The notes under the pieces were generated by a model. The model was not told the DNA's origin and did not search any database. It saw only the letters and a list, made by a program, of their open reading frames with translations. A program made the translations under genes and the position numbers. A DNA stretch of 64,000 bases, from contig ARYC01017084.1 of NCBI GenBank assembly GCA_000711775.1, forward strand, positions 1-64,000. Reading direction: 5' to 3'. The DNA comes from Oxytricha trifallax (Eukaryota; Ciliophora; Spirotrichea; Sporadotrichida; Oxytrichidae). This document shows, in pieces, positions 13,701-23,706 of this stretch. Position 1 is the first letter of the stretch. Every line of letters starts with the position of its first letter.

Positions 13701-13944
13701 GCATTTTAATACTCACACTTAATGCCCTTGGCTTTAAAATTTTCTTCAAAATTTCCATTGGCTTGATGATTTTCAAAAATCCAATCTGAGCTTGACTAAT
13801 CGGGTGCCTCCTGCGGCACTTGCAAATCATTTATACCTTCTAAATAGAAGATAATATCGAAGATTTAAGCTTACCAGCACTCGCATTCAAAAGTTATTGA
13901 AGGCTGATTTCAGAGGTTTTCTAAAATCCAGTGGCTGGATTCAT
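10716..13944 (-). CDS. SecA-like DEAD-motor ATPase of element A
   Basis: About 1,050 residues. The start ATG at 13944 (MNPATGFQK) is followed by a 35-nt intron at 13840-13874. A ~450-residue N-terminal region has no known fold and is shared by all four copies. The SecA motor follows: Walker A FGIGNGKT (about 12220), Walker B LVDEYDWILFDG (about 11930), GFSGSH (SecA MTGTA), PVLIVAST, GRGTDI with GGSYLIIADVF (about 11410-11470) and QIIGRIGR (about 11350). Only about 25 residues separate Walker B from GFSGSH, so the preprotein cross-linking domain is missing. The tail is basic and Ser/Lys/Gln-rich. The N-terminal half is open for about 470 codons; small breaks occur in the motor part. Likely a nucleic-acid or protein remodelling motor, not a translocase. 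Confidence 0.8.
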
Positions 13945-14589
13945 CTGATTTATGCTTAATTTTAATGATTAATTCGACTGTATTTTACTATTAAACCACT
14001 GGATTATTAAAATTTCGACTGGATTATTGATCCTTAACTATATGAAAAAACACTCTTTTGCTTATATCCTCCGGATTTATGGCTGACTCACTGCCAAACC
14101 AAGACAAATAATGATTATTCACTATAACTCATTAAACGAGTAGCTTAGAGTTGCCTGGAGGTGGGTGGTTGAAGAGCTGTGATATATTTTAGGAATTTTC
14201 AAGATGGGCAAAACCCAAAATTGGCTTTTTGAAAAATGTCGAAATCCGCGGCAACTTTCGAAATTCAAACCTTTCCCCGTCCATAACTGAATAATGGCCA
14301 GTAGAAATGTGAAGACGAGAATATCTAGAAGTTAATGGCACCCGAAATCGAAAATTTGGGTCTTCAGTTTTGACCCTCAAAAATGCTTTTTGGCTTAAGC
14401 CAAAGCACTGGATTATAGAGGTCAGACCGGTATAATACTATACCAATGTTGAAAAATCTCGAGAACGGCCCCGACAACCTACTGGATTTCAAACTGCTCT
14501 GAACTTAAAATTAAAAATCACACCAATCTAATCATATTAATCTAATCATATTCATACTTTGTAAGAGCCGTGATAGTGCCAACCCTTCT
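13945..14589. other. Element A right-end spacer
   Basis: No convincing gene. GC content is raised compared with the flanks, and the word ACTGGATT recurs (near 13934, 13995, 14018, 14405, 14478), partly as GACTGGATTATT. It lies between the SecA-like start and the right terminal repeat, so it probably holds the promoter and subterminal sites. Confidence 0.4.
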
Positions 14590-14714
14590 TTTTGCATTCT
14601 CGAGATCGGCTCCCTCAAATTAAGTTAAATTCTGTCCTTTTAAATTTCCTTATTTATCGATATACTTAAAACTTTTTATCAACTTACAAATTCTATGTGT
14701 ACATACGTATTGGG
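14590..14714 (-). repeat. Right terminal inverted repeat of element A
   Basis: Reverse complement of 4302-4425, with outer end ...GTACATACGTATTGGG at 14714. Sequence outside (GTTTATATACATAATT) is unrelated spacer. Confidence 0.85.
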
Positions 14715-17627
14715 GTTTATATACATAATTAAGTAATTTTAAATCAATTATTGTAGAAAAAGAAGAAGAAAAGTAAAGGATTAAAAGACTAGATTAAGAT
14801 AAATAATAACTCGAATAATTTCTATAATAGAATAGTTGAAATGAAATAATTTATATATATATAAAGATAGATAGAATAAAACAAATAATATCTAGTAATA
14901 TATTGTATGATACCCAAAGAATAATATGCTAATTAATCCTAAATTCAATTAACTTATCAGCAAGATTAGCAAAGTATATAAAAGAAAATGCTAGAATTTA
15001 TGAATATTGTATGAAATATTGAATGAGTATATGTTTATTCTATAGATAAGATTATGAATAATATTAAGCAAAATTTAATTGAGAATATATATTTATTTAA
15101 TTATGAAATGAGTACTTAAAACAAGTAATTTCCTAGCAAGAATAGACTGAGAAATCTACACCTCAGGGACTGGTTAAATTTAAAGCAGAAGATGGAGCTC
15201 CACAAGTAAAATAAAGTATTATATAGCTGACTAAATAGATCAACTCAAGTTAATTCAAAATCCAATAATTTTAACTTACAATATAATAGCAAAAAATCAG
15301 AAGCTGCTAATAGAATTCTCAAACTGTCATTTGAGGGTTTCTCGGTTGGTATGACTCCGTAACAGTAAAAGTATCCTCTAATGTATATACAAATTTAGAC
15401 TTAATTGATGAAAAATGTTTTAAAATATGATTTTTAACATATTACATTGTTTAAATAAAATCATTATTATTATTATTATTATTATTATATTTAAGTATAT
15501 TACTCACAATATTATTATTGTGGATATAAAATCTGTAGTATTTCAGTTTTTAGTTCTAAGCATAACTACCCTGGTATAATGGTAGTTAAGATTCTTCTGA
15601 TATAGTTGCATCCTTTTGATTGGGGCATTACTTTTAAGTACCTAATGTGTTGATAATTGCAAAGTAAAATACAATTACAACAATTATTATATTTTAATTG
15701 TAGCAAGTTATTCTCTGTAAATACATTGATAACATTTCTGTTATGTTTTGTTTTATGAATAATTTAAATAGTTTAGTTCTTGATAATAATTAGATCTCGC
15801 TAAATATTTATATATGTCATTTTATTCCCATGATAAATTCTAACTTTTTACTTACATCAACCATATTAATGTAAATCTTTAATGCTTTAAAATTAAAACT
15901 TCTTTATAAATGTGAAGTAATAATAAAAATATAGATTATTTACTTTAGCGCCAACATTTTTATTACCTTATGATAAACTATTCTCTTTTTAAAATGCCAA
16001 ATTCTCAGATAGATCCATTCACTATTCTATAATTATGACGATTTAATCAATGATACTTCATTTTCTAATGATTGAGTAAAGTATTATTTCCAATCACCAA
16101 TTTATACATTTCTTTAGGTTATGATATTTCAATCTATTTTATTCCCTTCTTTACTAATTAATTTGAGTGAATTCAAAATATTATCAGCAATAACTTAGTT
16201 TTAATATTATTAGGTTACAATCAGTATTTTATCAGAGTAGTAAAATAGTAAAATATTCCATTAAATATATTAAATGTGATGTTTTGGGGATACTTCAATT
16301 GAAATTTCATCTGTATTAAGTCTAATTTATTAATTATAAAGAAATTTTAACAAATATCATTCACAAAAGCGTTGAGTTTTATAAAGCATAAATATTATTG
16401 AATCAAAGGTTAATGATGTATCATCAAATTTACAATTTATTGTATTTTTAAACAATGTAATTGATAAATATATAGTTTTTCAGTGTAATATTAATATAAC
16501 TTGTTTCAGTTATGAATATAAATGAGCATTAAACTTTTATAGATATATTTGTTTCTCTTTATAGTCCAATCATTTATTTAGATAAAATTCTTTTTTAAAT
16601 ACTATTTATATAAAATTTTTCAATTTAAATTTATTACTGATTCTTAAATTTTCAGTGTTAATCAAGTAAATTAGCAATTTTATTGTATATATGATTGCAC
16701 CATTTTTAACAAAAATTAATATTTTAAAACATAATATCATGAATTTAATGCTAGTTTTTGCAATAATAACAGTAATAAGTCAAAAGTAGTCCTTACACTA
16801 AAAGTGAATAATAACTAAAGATTGATTTCGATAAATTAATAGAATAACTTTACCAATAATACTCGAAACTAAGTATCTAAACTACCACAAATTACTGTCA
16901 TATTAAAACAAAAAATAAATAACTGGCAGATTAATGGTCATAAGTAAAGTAATAAGTAAAAACAGTAATTTTATAATAAATAGCTAATCTGAAAAATATT
17001 GATTTTAGTTATGAGGATTCATAGAATACTTCTTGTTTGCAAGTATTAGATCAAGTAAACAATACTACCTATATCGTTAACTACCTGTAGTTCTGAAACA
17101 CTAGGTTGTTTTGATGGAAGAAGTTAGCATCATACATATTCGATAAATACACTACTCTCAATATTTAATGATAAAAAAACAAACGTAGTCTGTAATAAGT
17201 CAATAAAGTGATAAAATATACATTTCTCAAACATTATAGTCTTTTAATTTCAATAAATATAATGAATGTACCAGATAAACTAATGATATTGTTAAATTTA
17301 GAATCATTAAGACATTAAGGACGTCTTTTTTATTCAATAGAAATGTAATCAATAAATGAGTAGTTTGTATTGATGTAGAATTAAAATAAATGAAATATAT
17401 GCATATTGTTTTAAATAATGAAATTTAACTATGTATTTAAAAGAATAGTTGGTTATTTAAATTATTAGAAATGCAATTTGAATCAAAATTGTAATTTAAA
17501 TTGTTAAAAGTTTTTATAATTTGTTACTTTAATAAAAATTATTGAAATATTAGCTCCCCTTAATAAGCATGAATAAACTAAATATTATATCAAATGTATT
17601 ATTATGCCTTTTAATTCAAGTTTTTAA
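14715..17627. other. AT-rich spacer with one possible coding island
   Basis: Mostly featureless AT-rich DNA between elements A and B. It holds an ATT microsatellite (about 15458-15490) and a possible coding island at 15107-15334. A GC-richer stretch near 15320-15385 could be another fragment. No RNA gene was recognised. Confidence 0.5.
15107..15334 (+). CDS. Possible coding island (75 codons)
   Basis: Open between TGA codons when TAA/TAG are Gln: Gln/Lys/Thr-rich with TPQGLVKFKAEDGAPQV in the middle and raised GC content (about 15150-15220). It could be a macronuclear-destined segment or exon, but at this length chance cannot be excluded. No family recognised. Confidence 0.25.
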
Positions 17628-17653
17628 TAAGGTAAAATTTTTTTAGTGTAAAA
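17628..17653 (+). repeat. Left terminal repeat of element B
   Basis: TAAGGTAAAATTTTTTTAGTGTAAAA; its reverse complement, with small differences, is at 27760-27784. It is a variant of the element C end TAAGGTAGAATTTTTAGATT. Confidence 0.75.
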
Positions 17654-17693
17654 TAAATTAAATGATGAAATTAATATTGAAATGATACTGTTT

Positions 17694-19271
17694 TCAAAGT
17701 TCATTTCCTATAGTGACCCATCTATCTCTTAAGTTATTTTTTCTTCCAAATAATTCACAGTAATGACCATCCAAGAAAAGTTCCTCCATTAATAATTTGA
17801 TTTCCATTGGTTTTTGGGAATGTTTACCAGGAATTGTTTAAAATAGCTCTGAAACAGTAAACGAGTTGACTACATCTGGGACTTTCCCTTTCAAGCCAAC
17901 TAAGCAGATCTCTTTATTGTGTTTAAGATGATAGCCTTAGCCGTTTTTAAAATTTGAAAATTTTCCTAGTTTAACCCAGGCCACAATATCAACAATCCTA
18001 AAAAATTAACTATTATAAAAAATGTGATACTTACTTGTAGCCTTTAAATAGCATAAACGCTACTGCATCAGTGAATTTCTAGCCAACTGTCCACATAAAA
18101 AGGTATCCGTTGTCTTTTAAATTTTCTATTTCTAAATCATAAAGCTTGCTTGCTTTTTAAGTGACATAATGAAGAAACTGTTTGCCATTTCTACGACTCC
18201 AAATTTAATTCCTCGAAGCTGTTATTACTTTTCACCTATATTTTTCAGAAATTTTTTGTCAAAAAAGTCCCCATTTATTGCAATCTAAGGAAGCTTATAA
18301 TTCTTAAATGGTTCAAATTTCTATAACTTTTCTAGCTACATTAAAGACTCAATATACTATCCATGAATTTAATTACTTTGATGATCTTCCATGATTTTTT
18401 TTCTATAAATTTCTTGGATTTTCTTTCATCATCACTTAACCTAAATTTTATTGATAGCCATGTTAAAGTTGGTCGATGTACTTAAAGCATTCCTCATTGA
18501 TCTCAACCAATTAGTCTAAACATTTCTGAATGAAAGATTCTATCATATATTGTTTAGTCGTTGTGTCTTCCCTGTATTTCTCAGATAAAGATACAATTTT
18601 CTCAGATATTCCTTCAACAGAAAATTCTATTGTTTCCATTTCAATTTTTGTTTTTTAAATGATTTTCTTTATTTTATTTGGATCTTGTTAATCATTTTCA
18701 GCAAACGATAGTATTAACTCTTTTGTTTTTTTGTTGGATTATATTAATTTTGAAAACTAAATTAAATGTTTATTAAAGGTTTCTATTGACTAAATTTAAG
18801 CTGTTAGTTAGTCTTTTTCTTATTCATACTTTTAATTTTGAATTAATATCTCTCCCATCCAAGTTGATTCTGCAAATTTTAGGGGTTAAATAGTTTTTCA
18901 TCTATTTCCTCTGCTAAGGCTAATAAGGAGGTGTCAACTGCATCATTCAAATTTTCCAAATCATTAATTCCAAGTATGTTTTAATTTTTACTGATTAATT
19001 TAGAAATTGACTTACTAGGTTAACTAATTTTTTTCAACTGTCTGCTGAAACTTCTAAGTTTTAAAGTAATCTCTTCCTTCTGTGCACTTGAAGTTTAGAT
19101 AAATATCAATTTTGTGGCTTCCTATTATATGCGCTCTCATATCTTTGCTAGTCATGTCTGTTATTTTTTGTAGCTAATCTATGCAATAATACATCTCCTA
19201 ATTTCTCTTTAACAAGTTTTATGAACAGTTGTTGGCTACACATGGCTCTATTCGTTGTACTTTTTTGGCAT
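17694..19271 (-). CDS. MT-A70-family methyltransferase of element B (decayed)
   Basis: The C-terminal third reads as an MT-A70 N6-adenine methyltransferase core: DNGYLFMWTVGQKFTDAVAF, VAWVKLG, GYHLKHNKEICLVGLKG, SEKP-like QKPMEIKLLMEEL, ELFGRKNNLRDRWVTIGNEL and stop at 17694. A 39-nt GT..AG intron (near 18001-18040) splits GYK from IVD at the same place as in copy C. A coiled-coil-like middle part and an N-terminal H-x4-H motif (HIIGSH) also align with C. A small deletion removes the catalytic DxPW stretch present in C at the matching place, so this copy should be inactive. Start ATG 19271 is the first methionine; frame breaks occur in the N-terminal half. Confidence 0.7.
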
Positions 19272-20100
19272 AATTTAGGGTTTGATTGGGTTTTAGACTA
19301 AAGTAGTAAAGTTATAAGCTTAAATGTATAAATTACAATTTATTTTTAGTTTCTAGTAAATAGAAAAGAATACACTTTTTGAATATTGGGCTATTGTTTA
19401 ATTGATTCAACAAAAATTACTGATAACAAACAAAAATATATAAATACCTATATAATTTTGATGGTTTTTAAATAAAGTATAAGAACAATTAATTATTTTG
19501 AAGCAGAAATTTATAAGTTATTACTTTACTTTTTATATTTTATCATTAAACCTTTTTCTAGTCAATAAGTTGAAATTTTTAGCAATTTTACAATATGCTT
19601 TTTTTTCCTATAAATTTATATTCTGTTAAAATTTCATTAAATTATAACTAAAAAGAAATTTAATTGCTTTTCATTATTCCTATTGATGAATAAGGGGTAC
19701 CAATATTTCCAAGAAATTAAAAATACCAAATGTAATTGAAAACTTATAACGGTAAATAAAATTAAAACTTTTAGTTATAATAATATTTTATTCAATCATT
19801 TTTAAAAAATATTTTTGTAAATTTGAGAATTATTCAAAAAGAAAGTATAAACAATTTTTAGTTTTGAAAGATTGTTGTATTACAATCAAAAACTTGATCA
19901 TTAGCATTTATAAATTAAAATGTTTATATAAAAAGAATTTAAAATGAGAGGTGTTGAATAAAAATATCAGTTTCTGAATGAACTTTATAATTAAAATAAG
20001 AAAAATTAAAAATAAAAATTTTCAACTTATTTAACCTATAATTATAGTTTTGGTATTTTCTATATAAGGGGTTAATGGGTTTTGATTGTTATAAATTATA

Positions 20101-20172
20101 TTCGCTCTAAAATTCGCGCATAAAATTTAGAGCGAAGTCTTCGCTCTAAAAATAATGCGCGAATTTCGCTCC
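20101..20172. repeat. GC-rich nested hairpin cluster, element B
   Basis: TTCGCTCTAAA pairs with TTTAGAGCGAA, and a second copy TTCGCTCTAAA with nearby TTCGCGCAT / ATGCGCGAA words gives interleaved inverted repeats within 72 bp. It stands out from its >80% AT surroundings. It sits at the place where element C has a different palindrome cluster (42529-42686). Confidence 0.7.
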
Positions 20173-20206
20173 TAATAGTTTTTACTTTTTATCTACTATT
20201 TCTGCA

Positions 20207-20208
<2 letters not shown>

Positions 20209-20237
<29 letters not shown>
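20209..20237. repeat. (TA)n microsatellite
   Basis: About 14 uninterrupted TA units next to the hairpin cluster of element B. Confidence 0.9.
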
Positions 20238-20243
<6 letters not shown>

Positions 20244-20929
20244 GTTTGTTGCTGACTGAAATTAATTGTATAAAGAATAAAAATACCTCCTACGTAAAAA
20301 TAATTTTTTTAAAAAAAAGTTCATTTATTCGACTTTAAATATTGAATAAAGATTAAAAGACCTGAATTTACTTAAAAATAAAATTTTTATATACTATAAG
20401 GAGAGGTTAAATGCATTTTCCAAAAATAATATTATAATATTCTTTATTGAATGAATGGTTTTTATAAACACTAATTAATATTTGCTCAAGAAATTAAAAA
20501 TAAATTGCATGAATTTTTAAGTGAATTAAATGCCTTTTAAATAATTTTCAAGTTCTAATTGGCTTGATTTAACTTATATTTATAGATAATTTCAACATTC
20601 CATTCAAGTTGAATTAATTAATATAGTTAAGTTGGTTAGAGAAATAGTTTGAGAAAAACTATAAATAAAAATCAAGTAATTGAAACTAAACAATTTTTGA
20701 AAAATACTTACTTAGGAAATTTCTTTAATAATTGTTCTTTCTATTTACTTGATTAAATTTTTTTAAACTAGACTTATTATAATTTTAGCTTTTTCTGAAA
20801 TTTTTAACAATATCTCTTTATTTTTGCTTTAATTCAAGGTGATTAATTGTATGAGAAACCAAATTGTATAAAGCTTAGATCTTTGGATAATTTTTAAAAA
20901 TCAAACTATTATAAACCCCAAAATCTGAT

Positions 20930-22576
20930 TCAAATATCTTTTAAGACAATGTCATTCATTGCTGATATAATACTCTTATGGAGGCATTAGTTTGCCCAGT
21001 TTATTTGAGTATTTAGAATATTTCGAGCTATTTGAATAAGCTAAGAGTCGCTTTTCTTCTATTAATGAGCATTTTTACATTTAAAAGGAGAGTCTTCGTG
21101 ATAGAGGTTTTCATTTTTGTTTTAAAACTCATTCTTCTTGATAATTGAAAAAAACGTTCTGCAGGTGCCAGTTAAAAGTGATAAGGTCCAAGAAACATAA
21201 CGGGGATAGAAAGCTTTTTTAGCTTTGTGTGCAAATAATGCCTTCGATGATGAGATACATTGTCTAGCATGAACGCATGATTATATCTCCAGTTTTATTA
21301 CATTCAATCCAAATCTTAAACAATCTTTAGTATAAAGTAGTAAACTATTTTACTGGAATTTTTACCCCTATTTACAGTGAAATACGCCCTGTTTTTATTG
21401 CTTATTCCAGCAATTATACAAATTTCTGAGTAACGTTAGGATTAGTAGTTAAAGTTCTTGACACCTTTTTTAGCCCAACCTCAGTTTCTATTTTAACTAA
21501 ATCTTATAGCACTTTCATCAATGTTAATGTTTACTTTTCCTTCAAAAATATTTTGTACGTAATAATAAGCTGCTATTTGCCTTTGAATTTTTGATTTAAT
21601 GTTATTGACTCTAGGACTTAAATAATACTACTTTCTATGTTCATATTTTAGTTCTTGTTTCAAGTATTGCCTTTTAGAGAAGATGGATATATCCTAGTTT
21701 AATCAAGTTTTTATAAAGGTCTAAAGCCTAGCACAGTAGAAGCTTTAGCATTCTAGAGAGAGGTATTCCTCTATCAGCTCTTTTGTCTATTGAGTAAACT
21801 TTTTAAAATGTCTTTTAACTTTTCCGGGGCCCTTAATTTCATCATTTTATCCTTCTTCTAAGAATCGTTTGACTTTTCTGTGCCCGATATTTAGCCTTTT
21901 CATTATAGTACTCATAGAAGTTTTATCGTTATAATATAAAGATCGCACTTTCTTTAAAAGTTCTTGTTCATTCAAGACCTTGTTCTGAGTTGATTAGTTT
22001 TTACCATATTCAATAAAGTGCGTCTAAGTAATTTTGGGATATGCTTGAGACTAATTTATATCACTTTAAATCAGCGAATATATTTTTTCTTCAACATTTT
22101 TCTCAATTTAAATACTCTACTTTAAACCATCTAGGATATCAAGCTCATCTTTAGCAGCAAGGCCTTTCTTATTCTTAAAAATTACAATTGAGCGAAGAAT
22201 TTTTTATAGCTATTTAATTTTATTCAACCCTGTCTAATTTGAATCCATTGCCAATCAATCAGGAGCACCTAGCAGTGGATCTTGAACTAAGTGAAAAATC
22301 TATTAATTTTTCACAAATCTAGAAATATTTTATTCCAGGGCTAAAATTTCCTCATCTGTGATGTCGAATAGTTTAATTGGCTGAATATCAGTCGAGTTAA
22401 TTTAAAGTAACGAAGTTGAAACATGTGTGCCATTTAAACTGCTTGCCACCATTTCATCTTAATCTGAACTGCTAGATGAATCGTAGCTTTCATCAACCTA
22501 ATTTGTAATTTGGACTTTGCTAATTTTTTAAAAAAAAAGTCGGTAATCTTAGACTTTATCTTATAAAGCTGCTTCA
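20930..22576 (-). CDS. Tc1/IS630-type DD34E transposase of element B
   Basis: About 548 codons, from MKQLYKIKSKITDFF (ATG 22576) to TGA at 20930-20932. The DDE core is readable: INIDESAIRFS (first Asp), CIIAGISNKNRAYFTVNRG, AFMLDNVSHHRR (second Asp), and FLGPYHFQLAPAE (Glu), with exactly 34 residues between the second Asp and the Glu. The C-terminal part INWANQCLHKSII matches copy C and both end in the dipeptide DI. The long N-terminal part should hold the helix-turn-helix DNA-binding domains. It is expected to cut and join the element ends. Some frame breaks exist outside the core. Confidence 0.8.
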
Positions 22577-22755
22577 TTTTTCTGGGTAAGTAATTTGTTT
22601 GAGTCAAATATGTTTTCTTCTTAAAGAAATGTTTTGTGGCTAAAAGGATTATCTTTACTAAATAGTCCACCCTCTTTGTTATTTAATAATGATTTTATTT
22701 AATAAATATAATTAATTATTAGAGAGAGTCTATTTTACCACTTCCTTTACATTTC

Positions 22756-23578
22756 ATGGATTAACAAGTGACCTTTGCCTAGATTAACGCCAATTAAATG
22801 AGGGAAAAAATATGAAACAAAAAAGAGTTGTACAACTTTCTAACTCAAGTGCAATGCCAACTTGCCTTAGATAGATTGCACTAATATTTACTTTCTTACA
22901 AGTATCATAAAATGGAGATAAAAATGTAACTATTTATGAATCAACTTTCTATAGTACTTGAAAAGTAACGAAGTGATAATTTCAGCAGTGCCCTAGATTG
23001 AATGACTCACTACTTACGATTTCATTGGCTATGGCTAGCAAAACAATTTAATTCTCAGCTTTTTACCAGATCAATGCGACTGTGGTTGCACCTTGATAAA
23101 AGGTGGATATGTGATGTCATGATGTCCTTAGATAGGGAGGTATAAGTAAGATGATTAAAAATGCCAAAGAGTAGAGAAGAGATAGAATTAATAAGAGCTA
23201 AACCTGCTAATCAATATGAGACCTGAATTTGCAGAAGCTTTATCAAACTCTGTCACTTTCAGCTGTAAATATATTATTCCTAATTTTATAGAGAACAGAG
23301 GAAGGTCAGCATTTCTGCTCAAGACATCATCTTAGAGAAAAAGGCGTCAAAAAGAAACTGAGCAAGTCAAATCAGAAGAGAATCTTCTCAATCAAAGCAA
23401 GTAAAAATACTTAGATTAAAACAAAAGAGTAAGAGAAGAGGTCACCTAACTATAGGAATAGCTAGAAGAATTAAACGAATATAAAATCTTATTTACTCAT
23501 CTTCATTAGAGCGGGATTATTAATGAGGACGGAAATTCACTTGTACAGCCTCTACAGTTCAATAATATGAATAATTGA
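22756..23578 (+). CDS. ORF1-B: TBE-small-ORF-like protein (decayed)
   Basis: Starts MDQQVTFAQINANQMREKI and has the signature NKKELYNFLTQ, then loses frame. The rest aligns with C: exon 2 begins VPQIE after a 32-nt intron (about 22933-22964), the stretch MRPEFAEALSNS is kept, and a ~28-nt intron near 23263-23290 precedes the coiled-coil tail that ends at TGA 23576-23578. It is divergent from the transposase gene, with 180 bp between the two starts. Less intact than copy C. Confidence 0.6.
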
Positions 23579-23706
23579 AGTAAAGAAGTGAAAAAAATTA
23601 GAAAAAGAGCAATTAATTTAATTCATTTAAAAATTAATATGTTCATCTAAAAGAATTTTATTCAATTAGTTGACAATACTTATTAATTTTCTAGTGTATG
23701 AATACT

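Larger units (their letters stand above)
4302..14714. mobile_element. Element A: 10.4-kb SecA-type mobile element, variant ends
   Basis: The element is bounded by inverted terminal repeats of about 122 bp (4302-4425 and 14590-14714), both with outer end CCCAATACGTATGTACACAT. It contains ORFX (5592-7067, minus), ORF1 (9609-10445, plus) and a SecA-like gene (10716-13944, minus). It shares ORF1 and the SecA-like gene, in the same relative orientation, with elements B, C and D. It differs in its terminal repeats and in having no visible transposase or methyltransferase. It may be a non-autonomous member, or it may use ORFX instead. The target duplication cannot be read because the left end abuts the palindrome axis. 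Confidence 0.75.
19272..20929. other. Spacer between MT-A70 and transposase of element B
   Basis: AT-rich, with no coding frame seen. It contains the GC-rich hairpin cluster at 20101-20172 and a TA microsatellite at about 20209-20237. Confidence 0.5.

Noticed and set aside
10863-13789. Plus-strand open frames inside 10863-13789
   Set aside because: They are antisense shadows of the SecA-like gene, which reads continuously on the minus strand with recognisable motifs.
15560-15640. tRNA-like GGTATAATGGTAGTTAAGATTC
   Set aside because: Resembles a D-arm, but no matching acceptor stem, anticodon loop or T-arm could be folded.
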